Assembly: GCF_016587415.1 (NCBI RefSeq)
Contig: NZ_BNJI01000001.1
Location: 6,597,413-6,661,412, forward strand
Direction: 5' to 3'
Length of the DNA: 64,000 bases
Origin: Ktedonobacter sp. SOSP1-85
GTDB taxonomy: Bacteria > Chloroflexota > Ktedonobacteria > Ktedonobacterales > Ktedonobacteraceae
Shown: piece after piece, positions 8,478-16,763 of the stretch
Layout of the letters: every line of letters starts with the position of its first letter
Numbering within the stretch: the first letter of the stretch is position 1
The notes under the pieces: generated by a model
What the model was told of the DNA's origin: nothing
Seen by the model: only the letters and a program-made list of their open reading frames with translations
The model's database searches: none
Position numbers and translations under genes: made by a program

Positions 8478-9428
8478 TTATGCTTTGGCTTCGACGAGTG
8501 CGCGCTGGTAGGCGATCTCCAGGGCATCGGCCTGGGCCACTGGCACGTCAGGTTGCACACCGACGCCTTCCCAGTTGGTTTTGCTGGTTGGATTGATGGC
8601 GCGCATATTGGGGATGAAGGCCTCGAAGTGGCTAGAGATAGGATAGCGCAGGCCCGCGTGCGCCCCTCCGCCCGTGGTCTCACCAATCACAGTGGCACGC
8701 TTCAACTGTTACAGGTTATAGGTAAACTCTTCCGCCCCGGAGAAGGTGCGCTGGCTCGTCAGGATATAGAGGGGGCGGTCCAGGTAGCGCTTGCCTGGAA
8801 CATAGGAGAGGGCCCAGGACTGCCGTAGCAGGTCTTTTCTGCGATCATACAGCCCATTGAGCTGGATGTTTTCGGAGGCGAAGGCATCGAAGAAATAGCT
8901 ACAGAGGAACTGGACCATCAACGAATCGCCCCCGCCATTGGTGCGTAGGTCAATGATCATGGCGCGTGTATACGCGAGGAAGGTCAGCGCGGCATTCATG
9001 CTCTCGCCCGCGAAGTGGGGATGCACAAATTTATTGAATTGTAGATAGCCAATGTTACCATCTAGAATCTCGACCTTCTTTAAGCCATAGTTCTCTTTAC
9101 TCTTCTGGCGGATGCGCTCAATCTCCTCCAGCGTATAGTCTTCATGCTCGTCGATGTGCTGGGGAACTCCCTCCGCCTGGTAGAAGAGACATAGATGCTT
9201 ATCATGCGTGACCTCGCGCAGATGTGCCGTGATCGTCTGCGCGAAGAGCTCGCCATCGCGCATATCCGCATAGGCCCCCGTGGCGAGATTCTGGCGGAGC
9301 GCGGCCGCAACCTCTGACACCACATCAGGGAAGACATATATCTCTCCCATCTGCTTCAGCAGCTCCTCAATAATTGCCTGAGGCGAAAAAGTCTGTTGTG
9401 TTGTATCAATGCTCTGCATAGATTCCAT
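8478..9428 (-). pseudogene. S41-family peptidase interrupted by an in-frame stop codon
   Basis: One continuous reading frame of about 316 codons is cut by TAA at 8711-8709. Before it lie DLRTNGGGDS and TFSGAEEFTYNL, the region with the S41 nucleophile Ser. After it the frame continues QLKRATVIGETTGGGAHAG, the expected next strand. Relatives have Gln at the stop position, so a CAA-to-TAA change is likely. No signal peptide is evident. Family members cut peptides at the C-terminal side (CtpA/IRBP-like); this copy resembles the small IRBP-like group. Translation could restart at the TTG at 8705, but a split enzyme is unlikely to work. Divergent from an ArsR gene. Confidence 0.85.
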
Positions 9429-9487
9429 CCTTTATTGATCTACTCACATAAATATTGTCTTCTTTGCATAGGATAAGGTAAACTGAT

Positions 9488-9811
9488 ATGCTGGTCGCCC
9501 TTGTCTACTCAATTCAGCAATTCCAGGAGGAGGGGAGCGCGCCAGTGCCACCGGAGCGCCTCCTCAAGTTGCTGCGTGCGGCAGGCGATATGACGCGCCT
9601 GCAAATCCTGCAATTGCTCAGCCAGCGCCCACGCTCCACGCGAGAGCTTGCAGGCATCTTGAATCTGACCGAGGCCGGTATCTCAAAACACCTGAAGCTC
9701 TTGCAGGACGCGGGCTTTGTGCGCCCGGAACGTTCCAGCTACTACGTGCTCTACCAGAGCCAACGCGAACCGCTCGCCGAGATCACGCGTGGCCTGGATA
9801 GGTTGCTCTAA
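9488..9811 (+). CDS. ArsR-family winged-helix regulator
   Basis: A 107-residue ArsR-type repressor-fold protein. Helix-turn-helix residues run about 30-80: LRAAGDMTRLQILQLLSQRP, then STRELAGILNLTEAGISKHLKLLQDAGFV, followed by the beta-wing RSSYYVLYQ. The metal-binding ELCVCD motif of arsenic/cadmium sensors is absent, so the ligand is unknown. It is divergent from the broken S41 peptidase gene, which it may have controlled, and its stop overlaps the end of the convergent gene 9808-10881 by 4 bp. Confidence 0.88.
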   Translation: MLVALVYSIQQFQEEGSAPVPPERLLKLLRAAGDMTRLQILQLLSQRPRSTRELAGILNLTEAGISKHLKLLQDAGFVRPERSSYYVLYQSQREPLAEITRGLDRLL

Positions 9812-10881
9812 GCATCTAACTGTGCTTTGCCAGAGGCGATGGCGTAGCCGGGGGCACCAATGGCATAGCTCCAGGTAATATGTTTCATGGAGCAGGCGGG
9901 CCGGTTGACGGTGCTGCTCTTGAGAGGTTGCCAGCCATAATTACCAGTCTCTTCGGAGCCGGAGCCGGGTCCGTTGGTGCAGGAAACGCCGAAGAGGTAT
10001 TGCAAGTGTACCTGCGTTGGGGCATCGACAGTGATAGAATTGTCCATGACATGAGCTGTAAGCTGGCGATCCTGGGGAACCTGGGAAGCGACATGAATGT
10101 GCAATGTTGGCCAGTGTCCCTCAAGGGGGCTTTTCATGGGCTGATACCACTGATCCTTGTTAGGTTCGAGAAACCTTATTGCGCTCGTCAAGGTAATGGA
10201 ACCACTCCACTGCAAGACGAAGTATTTTTGCGTGCTCAGTGTTTGCGTTGGTGAAATCTGCAAAGGCTGCCCAAAGTTTGCTGGACAGCTATGACCTGTA
10301 AGTGGAAGTTCAAAGGCGGGTTTTAAATCTTCTTGCATATCAATACCAGTCGCATATCCACAGGGATTGATGCCGAAGGGCGAGGCTACCCATTGTACCT
10401 TTGAAGTGTGATTGGTAAGCGTGATGTTGACCTCAAGCATTTCGCCGATAAAGTAGGGGCCTGGGGTGATACCGAGCGTCATCTCGAAGCCGCCAGCCTG
10501 GACAGATGTGGTGCCGGGTGCTCTGACCGGGCCAATTGCTGGGCCGCTCACAATTATTTTTTGCGGGACGAAGAGCAAGAGCGCTGATGTAATGATCACA
10601 CCTACCACTAAGATAGCGACGAGGCTGCTGACTAATCGCACGAGGCGCTGGCGGCGCGTGGCTGGTGTGCGTAAAACAGGCGCCATGAGGATCTGGCCTG
10701 GCTCATATTCCCTGGCGGGAAGGGCATCAGGCGATACTTGCAGTAGGCGCTCGCGTACGCGTTGGGTGATCTGTTCCTGTTCGGCAGGGGTGAGGTTGAG
10801 GGACGTGTGGGGATCTTGCTGGAGCAGGCCTACAAGGTCGTTCCCCTCTTCTTCTGGCAGGATGTCCTCAAATGGCTTCAT
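9808..10881 (-). CDS. Single-pass membrane protein cotranscribed with an ECF sigma factor
   Basis: A 357-residue protein with a cytoplasmic N-terminus of about 85 residues (LTPAEQEQITQRVRERLLQ), one transmembrane helix (LVSSLVAILVVGVIITSALLLFV) and an extracellular beta-rich domain of about 250 residues with several Cys (NPCGYATG, GHSCPANFG, GVSCTNGPG, RPACSM). I chose the ATG at 10881, which has GGAGAAAGGAGACAACC upstream. It overlaps the sigma-factor gene by 14 bp. By position and topology it may be an anti-sigma or sensor partner, but it has no ZAS/HxxxCxxC motif, so this is inference. The exported domain is not recognised. Confidence 0.7.
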   Translation of the reverse strand: MKPFEDILPEEEGNDLVGLLQQDPHTSLNLTPAEQEQITQRVRERLLQVSPDALPAREYEPGQILMAPVLRTPATRRQRLVRLVSSLVAILVVGVIITSALLLFVPQKIIVSGPAIGPVRAPGTTSVQAGGFEMTLGITPGPYFIGEMLEVNITLTNHTSKVQWVASPFGINPCGYATGIDMQEDLKPAFELPLTGHSCPANFGQPLQISPTQTLSTQKYFVLQWSGSITLTSAIRFLEPNKDQWYQPMKSPLEGHWPTLHIHVASQVPQDRQLTAHVMDNSITVDAPTQVHLQYLFGVSCTNGPGSGSEETGNYGWQPLKSSTVNRPACSMKHITWSYAIGAPGYAIASGKAQLDA

Positions 10882-11419
10882 GGTTGTCTCCTTTCTCCTG
10901 GCGTTCATAGAGCATGCGTAACTGCTTGAGGGTGCGTGCCAGCATCTTGCGTACCGTCCCATCAGGTTTCTGTAAGCGGGCTGCGATATCAACCAAGCGC
11001 ATGCTTTCTTGATAGCGTAGATGAATGAGTTGTTGCTGGAGGGGAGAGAGTTGCGCGATAGCCTCGCGCAGGAGGACATGGCGCTCCTGGCGTAGGAAGC
11101 GCTGTTCGGGTGTTGGTTCCTCGTCCCGGTTGTCCCGCGTCTCCTCCAGGGGGACAATCGTCAGGGCGGTGTGGTGGCGATAGTGATCGATAGCTTTGTT
11201 GCGCGCGACGCGGTAGAGCCAGGCACGCTGCTGCTCATCGGTGAGGCGCGCGAAGGCTTGGCTTGTCAGGGCCGCGGCAAAGACGTCAAAAAGTACATCC
11301 TCAACATCCTGGCGGCTCGTTATAAGCCGGGCCAGGTAGGGCAGGAGCGCGGAGATATGGCGATCATAGAGCGCGATATGTATCGCGTCCTGTTCTTCAG
11401 TGGCATGGCCCTGGTGCAT
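10868..11419 (-). CDS. ECF-type RNA polymerase sigma factor
   Basis: About 183 residues from the ATG at 11419 (GAAAGGGGCACACC upstream); a longer start at 11485 has weaker support. Sigma region 2 includes VEDVLFDVFAAAL and RAWLYRVARNKAIDHYR; region 4 includes LSPLQQQLIHLRYQESMRLVDIAARLQKPDGTVRKMLARTLKQLR, a normal helix-turn-helix. ECF sigmas direct RNA polymerase to a small stress or envelope regulon. The downstream, translationally overlapping membrane protein is its probable regulator. Confidence 0.9.
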   Translation of the reverse strand: MHQGHATEEQDAIHIALYDRHISALLPYLARLITSRQDVEDVLFDVFAAALTSQAFARLTDEQQRAWLYRVARNKAIDHYRHHTALTIVPLEETRDNRDEEPTPEQRFLRQERHVLLREAIAQLSPLQQQLIHLRYQESMRLVDIAARLQKPDGTVRKMLARTLKQLRMLYERQEKGDNHEAI

Positions 11420-11525
11420 GGTGTGCCCCTTTCGTTCGTTTGAGATCTCATAGAGCATATCGGATGAGGCACCAAAACGTGGCACAGAAAGCGCCCTTTT
11501 AGGAAAGGAAATCTCCCTGGGTTCG

Positions 11526-11720
11526 CTACTTGATTATGCAAAAAGAAACTTCTTCAGGAAAAATATCGGGTTTGAGCCAGAGTGTTCGCTCCCGTGTATT
11601 GAAGAGTTTGCCTTTTACTTCTATTTCGCGTGCGATGGAATGTAGCCATGCATCTAGCTCTTCTGTCTGCTCCTGGGTCAATGATTCGCGTGGGAGCACG
11701 CTTGCGCCGGGGCCGTCCAT
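11526..11720 (-). CDS. Small acidic hypothetical protein
   Basis: A 64-residue frame: charged, with a central amphipathic helix (TQEQTEELDAWLHSIAREIE) and a C-terminal strand-like part (LWLKPDIFPEEVSFCIIK). The start has GGGAGGGAAATAAGT upstream, a good ribosome binding site, which is the main support. It lies upstream of the sigma-factor gene on the same strand. Function unknown. Confidence 0.45.
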   Translation of the reverse strand: MDGPGASVLPRESLTQEQTEELDAWLHSIAREIEVKGKLFNTRERTLWLKPDIFPEEVSFCIIK

Positions 11721-11839
11721 ACTTATTTCCCTCCCTGGTTCATCAGTATATTGATGTCTTTGCGGTAGAATACTGTTGGCTAGTATACATGAGCTAATGG
11801 GGGGACAGTATATGGGAATTGTGGCTTGACGGCGTCACT

Positions 11840-11950
11840 TGTAGGGTTCATGCTGGCAAGAACTCTAATGCAACCCCTGTGAGATGTCTGCCTTATGGAT
11901 TGCATCTCACGGGGGCGCGATTTTAAGTCCATGCTAGCATGGACCCTACA
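11840..11950. repeat. Dispersed palindromic element, family C copy 2 (long form)
   Basis: Outer arms TGTAGGGTTCATGCTGGCA (from 11840) and TGCTAGCATGGACCCTACA (to 11950) enclose an inner hairpin, GTGAGATG (11879-11886) with CATCTCAC (11903-11910). The right arm carries the TAG stop of the isochorismatase-like gene (11946-11948). Confidence 0.7.
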
Positions 11951-12524
11951 GGGCGGCGAGCACCTCCTGGGAGGAGATGACGCTGGCCTGGCGGGGAAAT
12001 ACCTTCTGGGTCAGGACGCGATGGACCTCTTCGTCGCCATCGGCGCAGCAGTCTTCGACGACGACCAGTTCATAGTCCATGTCAGCAGCCCAGCGCACGG
12101 TCGAGAGAACGACGCCGCTTGTGGCAACACCCAGCAAGATCAGGCGTGTGACGCCCAGCGAGCGCAGGATGACTTCGAGGTCTGTAGTGCTAAACGCGCC
12201 TACCCGCCGCTTGGTGACGACGCTCTCGCCGGAGAGGGGCGCAACTCGCTCATGAATCTCCGCGCCAGGGGTTCCCTCAAGTAGGCGGCCCGTCTGGCGA
12301 ATAGCCGAGAAGCCGCGATTGCGTGGGCTGGCTTCTGGATAGCCCTCGCGGAAGCGGACAACCACGTGGATAATGGGGAGATGGGCCTCGCGTGCCGCTT
12401 GCAGTACGCCTGTGGCCCGGTCAAGGAGGGGGGCCTTCCTCTCGCCCAGGTTGGCCAGGATGTCATTCTGATAGTCCATGATCAGGAGGGCGGTTTTTTC
12501 ATCTTTTAGCGTTATGTTTGTCAT
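11946..12524 (-). CDS. Isochorismatase-family hydrolase without the nucleophile Cys
   Basis: A 192-residue isochorismatase-fold protein. LLIMDYQNDI gives the catalytic Asp, VVTKRRVGAFSTTDLE the Lys, and LLGVATSGVVLSTVRWAADM the strand where amidohydrolase members (nicotinamidase, N-carbamoylsarcosine amidase) have Cys. Here that position appears to be Val. True isochorismate hydrolases such as PhzD also lack the Cys, so a hydrolase of a vinyl ether or a non-amidase role is possible. It follows the exporter gene by 17 bp on the same strand, so the two are probably one transcript. Its stop codon lies in a family C repeat arm. Confidence 0.82.
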   Translation of the reverse strand: MTNITLKDEKTALLIMDYQNDILANLGERKAPLLDRATGVLQAAREAHLPIIHVVVRFREGYPEASPRNRGFSAIRQTGRLLEGTPGAEIHERVAPLSGESVVTKRRVGAFSTTDLEVILRSLGVTRLILLGVATSGVVLSTVRWAADMDYELVVVEDCCADGDEEVHRVLTQKVFPRQASVISSQEVLAAL

Positions 12525-12541
12525 GTTTTTCTCTTTCTATT

Positions 12542-14317
12542 TTAGTCTGCGTCTGCTGTGGCGTGAATCTTGGCTTCTGCCTCTTCCTGGCTTACTTCGA
12601 CCGGGCGAGCGAGCCGTTGCTTGCCGCGCAGCACGGAGGCGAGGGCCGCGACCAGGCACATGGCGGCTGACAGGTAGAAGACGCTGTGCAGGCCAACCGC
12701 AAAGGGCGATGAAATCAGGTTGGGGAAGAAGGAATGGCCCAGCAGGTTGGCCTTATCGGCGGCAGGCAGGGCGTTGAGTACCTTCCCCGGCACCAGTTGT
12801 GCCATAGGGTTATAGCCCAGGAAGGCCGCGAAGAGCGCTGACGTTGGTGGCAGGTGCGCGATTCGGTCCGCCACGCTCGCTGGAACACCCGCCGCTGTCA
12901 GGCCGCGTAGTAGCGTCGTCGGCAGGGAGGAGGCCAGGCCCAGTATAATCAGGCTGAAGAAGATGCCGATGCTCACAATCGAGCCTGAGTTCTGGAAGGT
13001 CGAGCGCATGCCAGAGGCGACTCCGCGCTGCTCGCGTGGTACGCTGCCCATGATGGACGACGTATTGGGCGAAGAGAACATTCCCTGCCCGATGCCCAAC
13101 ATAAACAGGATCAGGGCGAACCAGATGTAGTCAAAGTTCAGTGGTAGAATGGTCAGCAGGAAGAAGCCCAGGGCTTGAATGAGCATGCCCAATGTCGAGA
13201 AGGGGCGTGCGCCAAAGCGATCCGAGAGCCAGCCGCTTAACGGCCCCATCAAGAGAAAGCCGATCATCAGCGGGATCATATAGATGCCAGCCCAGAGGGG
13301 CGCGACCTCGTAGTCGTAGCCATGCAGCGGCAGCCAGATACCTTGCAGCCAGATGATAAGCATGAATTGCAAACCACCACGCGCGATACTGGCCAGGAAG
13401 CTGCTCGCGTTTCCCGCCGCGAACATGCGAATCTTAAAGAGGTCCAGGCGGAACATAGGATCGGGGACACGCAACTCGATCCAGACAAAGGCCGCGAGCA
13501 GGAGCACGCCCAGGACGAGCGCGCCCAGCACCAGGGGATTGCCCCAGCCCGTTGGCGAGCCACCGTAGGGCTCGATGCCATAGGTAATACCGATTAAGAG
13601 GACCGTCGCCCCAACCGCAAAAGTGATATTTCCCAACCAGTCGATGCGCTGGCGTTTGCGGGGCGTCACGGTCTCACGGAGCATGGTATAGGCCCAGATC
13701 GTACCAACAATACCAACAGGCACGCTCACCAGGAAGACCAGGCGCCAGTCAAAATATGACAGGATACCGCCCAGAATTAGCCCGATGACTGAGCCGAGAA
13801 TGGCGGCAATCTGGTTGATGCCCAGGGCAAAGCCGCGCTGGTGCTCGGGAAAGGCATCGGTAATGATCGCCGCGCTATTGGAGAGGAGAAAGCCACCGCC
13901 AATGCCCTGCACGAAGCGGAAGAGAATCAGTTCTAATGCCCCGGCATTCCCCGTACCTGGAGTCAGCCAGAGCAAGATGCTGCCAATCGTAAAGATAAGA
14001 AAACCCAGGTTATAGAACCTGACACGCCCAAACATATCAGAGATGCGCCCGAACGTGACCAGGAGCGTGGCTGTCACGACCATATAGCCCATCAGCATCC
14101 AGAGGAAGTAGCCAGTCTCCCCAGGTGCCAGGGGATCAATATGAATACCTTTAAAGATGACCGGGAGTGAGATCAGGACAATGCTGGAGTCGATTGTCGC
14201 CATGAGCACGCCCAGGGTCGTATTTGTTAACGCAATCCATTTATAGCGTGGCGAAACGGGCCTGTTTCTACGTGGAACCCGCTTCTCCTCCTGCCTCGCA
14301 ATGCTTTGTGCCACCAT
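12542..14317 (-). CDS. DHA2-family (14-helix) MFS drug exporter
   Basis: A 591-residue membrane protein with about 14 hydrophobic helices, the length and layout of DHA2 (EmrB/QacA-like) drug:proton antiporters. Seen in order: helix 1 with LGVLMATIDSSIVLISLPVI (the acidic residue typical of the family), motif A-like VTFGRISDMFGRVRFY, and motif C-like LGSVIGLILGGILS. Both ends are cytoplasmic and Arg/Lys-rich. It is divergent from a TetR gene, separated by an intergenic operator, a common arrangement for drug-inducible efflux. Substrates unknown. Confidence 0.92.
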   Translation of the reverse strand: MVAQSIARQEEKRVPRRNRPVSPRYKWIALTNTTLGVLMATIDSSIVLISLPVIFKGIHIDPLAPGETGYFLWMLMGYMVVTATLLVTFGRISDMFGRVRFYNLGFLIFTIGSILLWLTPGTGNAGALELILFRFVQGIGGGFLLSNSAAIITDAFPEHQRGFALGINQIAAILGSVIGLILGGILSYFDWRLVFLVSVPVGIVGTIWAYTMLRETVTPRKRQRIDWLGNITFAVGATVLLIGITYGIEPYGGSPTGWGNPLVLGALVLGVLLLAAFVWIELRVPDPMFRLDLFKIRMFAAGNASSFLASIARGGLQFMLIIWLQGIWLPLHGYDYEVAPLWAGIYMIPLMIGFLLMGPLSGWLSDRFGARPFSTLGMLIQALGFFLLTILPLNFDYIWFALILFMLGIGQGMFSSPNTSSIMGSVPREQRGVASGMRSTFQNSGSIVSIGIFFSLIILGLASSLPTTLLRGLTAAGVPASVADRIAHLPPTSALFAAFLGYNPMAQLVPGKVLNALPAADKANLLGHSFFPNLISSPFAVGLHSVFYLSAAMCLVAALASVLRGKQRLARPVEVSQEEAEAKIHATADAD

Positions 14318-14380
14318 GCCTTTCGCTTTCTAGAAGGGTTGTCGCTGACAGCGCCTATCATTGATAAAGTTGTATCTTGC

Positions 14381-14419
14381 CTTGACGAGAATATCATTCT
14401 AGTCAAGAGGTGCTATAAT
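14381..14419 (+). promoter_or_regulatory. TetR-type operator and -10 box between exporter and regulator
   Basis: CTTGAC (14381-14386) and GTCAAG (14402-14407), with further inner complementarity (AGAAT/ATTCT), form a near-perfect 27-bp palindrome, the size expected for a TetR dimer pair. TATAAT follows at 14414-14419, so the palindrome covers the -35 region of the regulator promoter. Confidence 0.65.
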
Positions 14420-14458
14420 TGTGTTCACAGACAGATTAGAGAAAAAGGAGATTTTGTG

Positions 14459-15079
14459 ATGGATGATAGTTTTGAGCGTAGCGTGATGACCGAGTCCAGG
14501 CGGCAGAGTATTCTTGGTGCTGCGCTTACTCTCTTTCTGGCAAAAGGTCTCACTGAGACAACGATGGAGGATATTCGCCATCGCTCAGGAGCCAGCATGG
14601 GGAGCATCTACCATCACTTTGAGAATAAAGATATACTGGCGCGCGCTCTGTACCTGGAGGGACGCACATCCCTTCACGAAGCCTTCTTTGCCGCCATTGC
14701 CACCAGTGATCCGCACCAGGGCATTATGGGCCTGGTTTATGCTTATCTGCGATGGTTTGAGCAACATCCTGATTTAGGACAGTATGTTATGGAGGCGAGC
14801 GATACTGAGCACCTGGATGTGTACGTCAAAGTGCTACGCCAGAAGATCAAGGTCATGCTTCCAGAGGAGAACTTTCCCGCGCAATTCTTCCAATAGCTTG
14901 CTCCCTTTATTGAAGCGGGCGCAATCAAGCGCCTCCCTCAGCAGGTTTACTTCCCGCTCGTCATCGGCCCCAGCCGTGATTTCACGCGCCGCTGGCTCAG
15001 GGAGCGCGTCGCCAGCGAAATGCAGGAGGCGCGTGAACCCCTGGCTGAGGCTGCCTGGGTCTCCCTCTCGGCCAGGTAG
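14459..15079 (+). pseudogene. TetR-family regulator with an in-frame stop codon
   Basis: From the ATG at 14459 (AAAAAGGAG 8 bp upstream) the frame gives an N-terminal TetR helix-turn-helix (ILGAALTLFLAKGLTETTME and GASMGSIYHHFENKD) and part of the ligand domain, then TAG at 14894-14896. The same frame continues for 60 codons (LAPFIEAGAIKRLPQQVYFP...) to a second TAG at 15077-15079, giving a normal total of about 206 residues. The truncated 145-residue form keeps the DNA-binding domain but loses the last dimerisation helices. If non-functional, the adjacent exporter operon would be derepressed. Confidence 0.82.
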
Positions 15080-15153
15080 ATCAGAATCTTCCTCTTTCTC
15101 TCTCTTAGATCTCAGAAAACTGGAGATTTGTACGACATTGCAAAATTAAACCA

Positions 15154-15609
15154 TTAAGGTTTATCTGGTGGGAGAAGCGACGGAAGATTGAGTATCTTAG
15201 CGAGTAGCGCTCGGAATGAAGGCGTTGTATAACGTGTATCGTGAGGCGCGATTGTCAGAAACTGGCACCCCATCGCATTGAGATCCATATGCTGGATCAA
15301 TGTATTGGCGCGCAAAAAATCTAAATGGTATGCTAAACCAAAATCAGCAGGACAGGAAAATATCGCGCCCGACGGAATCTTTTTCAGAGTATGAGCAGCA
15401 TCGTAAAGATTTTGTATTTGTGTCGCATCGTGGATAACCATGTTGAGAGGCGCTAAATGATGACCTGGTATTGGTAACGGGTTAGTGCGGACGATATGCA
15501 AAACATTTGGGCTTGTTGCCTCTCCAGCCTGCCATGTTCCTTCGCACCCGGTAAGCAACGAAACGATGAGGCCAGCAAGGAGATAAACTCTGGTAAAAGT
15601 AGATTTCAT
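15154..15609 (-). CDS. Small lipoprotein of unknown function
   Basis: A 151-residue protein from the ATG at 15609 (TTGAGGGAAACGACG upstream). A signal peptide with lipobox LLTGC at residues 18-22 predicts a lipid-anchored protein on the outer face of the membrane. The mature part (about 130 residues) has two Cys and a segment IHDATQIQNLYDAAHTLKKI typical of small Chloroflexi and Firmicutes lipoproteins, but I cannot assign a function. It stands alone. Confidence 0.7.
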   Translation of the reverse strand: MKSTFTRVYLLAGLIVSLLTGCEGTWQAGEATSPNVLHIVRTNPLPIPGHHLAPLNMVIHDATQIQNLYDAAHTLKKIPSGAIFSCPADFGLAYHLDFLRANTLIQHMDLNAMGCQFLTIAPHDTRYTTPSFRALLAKILNLPSLLPPDKP

Positions 15610-15743
15610 CGTCGTTTCCCTCAAAATCTTTCTTGCTTGCAAGCCATACGCTATCTGCAAGAGAATATAGTAGAAGCACGCTACTGTGACTGATTTCTCT
15701 ACAGGAGAATACGTCATATGATGAAGAATCATTCCATATCTTC

Positions 15744-15812
15744 TTGACATATGTTTCCACGAGGGCATATACTTTGCATATTGTACACCCCTCCCCAAGG
15801 GGTAAGGGTATA
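15744..15812 (+). promoter_or_regulatory. Promoter with CsoR-like copper operator
   Basis: TTGACA (15744-15749), 18-bp spacer, TATACT (15768-15773). Directly after the predicted start lies the GC-rich palindrome ACCCCTCCCCAAGGGGTAAG (about 15787-15806) flanked by TACAC and GGTATAG. Operators of the CsoR copper repressor have runs of C and G in this layout, so copper-responsive control is inferred. No csoR gene is in the window. Confidence 0.55.
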
Positions 15813-15845
15813 GATGCCTTTTAGCAAGAAATGAGAGTGTGATCT

Positions 15846-16103
15846 ATGGCGATAGCGAAAGAGACAACCTTATCTATTCCGGCGATGAGTTGCAATCACT
15901 GTGTGCAGACCATCACGAAGACCTTGAGCGATCTAGTTGGTGTCGAAAGTGTGAACGTCGACCTGCCAACAAAGACGGTATACCTGGCCTATGACGCTGA
16001 GACCTTATCGTTGGCGGAGGCTGAGGCGAAGCTGTCCGAGGCGGGCTATCCCGTCCAGAAGCAGTCCTTTGCCAATCGCGGCAAAGCCTTACCACTGAAG
16101 TAG
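15846..16103 (+). CDS. copZ: Heavy-metal-associated domain protein, probable copper chaperone
   Basis: An 85-residue protein made of one HMA domain (ferredoxin-like fold, about 70 residues) with the metal site MSCNHC (CxxC) near residues 15-20, as in CopZ. Such proteins carry Cu(I) to P-type ATPases or the CsoR sensor. The upstream promoter with a CsoR-like operator supports a copper role. No copA is adjacent, but a permease relic follows after a repeat. The 17-residue tail beyond the domain is longer than in Bacillus CopZ. Confidence 0.85.
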   Translation: MAIAKETTLSIPAMSCNHCVQTITKTLSDLVGVESVNVDLPTKTVYLAYDAETLSLAEAEAKLSEAGYPVQKQSFANRGKALPLK

Positions 16104-16189
16104 AGTCCATGCTGGCATGGACTGCGAGCGAAGCGACTGACCTCGTGTGGGGATATCGGCCTTCAGTCTATGCCAGCATGGCCCTACAA
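16104..16189. repeat. Dispersed palindromic element, family C copy 3
   Basis: Starts with the palindrome AGTCCATGCTGGCATGGACT (16104-16123), carries an inner GCGAGCGAAGCG segment, and ends with TATGCCAGCATGGCCCTACA. It begins at the stop codon of the copper chaperone gene. Confidence 0.65.
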
Positions 16190-16222
16190 CGCTAATTTGT
16201 ATGGTGAAAGTGGGGGAGAGAT

Positions 16223-16615
16223 ATGTCAATTCTAACAATACCTGGCCAGGCGTTGCTGACCGCCGTGGGAATGGCCTGGCAGGTCTTATGGAGCCTGCCT
16301 GATGCTGGGCTTTCTGGTCTCGGGTATGATAGACCTATGTGAGCCGTGCAGGTATGAGTAAGGTCTTGGGCACGCAGGCATGAGAGAGATCGCGCTGGCG
16401 GCAGGCTTTGGCGCCACAAGTTCATCCTGCTCGTATGCCGCCATTGCCGCCGCCAAAAGCATGTTTAAGCGTGGCGCACACCTGATCCCGGCCCTGGCCT
16501 TTATGTTTGCCTCCACTTTCCCACATCGACGCGAGGCTCACATCCCGAGTTTGCCTGTTACCTGGCAGGTCATTACGAGGCGGGAATGAAGCAAGAGGTA
16601 AGCGTCACTGCTTAA
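16223..16615 (+). pseudogene. Relic of a DUF318/YraQ-type permease
   Basis: Three pieces in different frames. From the ATG at 16223: MSILTIPGQALLTAVGMAWQ then VLWSL. From 16381: MREIALAAGFGATSSSCSYA followed by AIAAAKSMFKRGAHLIPALAFMFAST, the conserved core of DUF318 permeases (GATSSSCSYAA). A tail ending EFACYLAGHYEAGMKQEVSV stops at 16615. Full-length members have about 300-350 residues, so large internal deletions have occurred. Permeases of this group are linked to metal or metalloid transport, in keeping with the neighbouring metallochaperone. The following 150 bp hold nothing I can identify. Confidence 0.7.
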
Positions 16616-16763
16616 AAAAGCCACATTTTTCCAGCATAGACGCCACGTTCACGGCGTGCCGATTATGCTCATTTGATGAGTAATTACGGCAAAGAAGCAC
16701 TTCCTTGCCCTCCTGCATAGGTGGGCAACGGGAATTGGTGCCTGTCAACGTGGTGCCTCTGGG

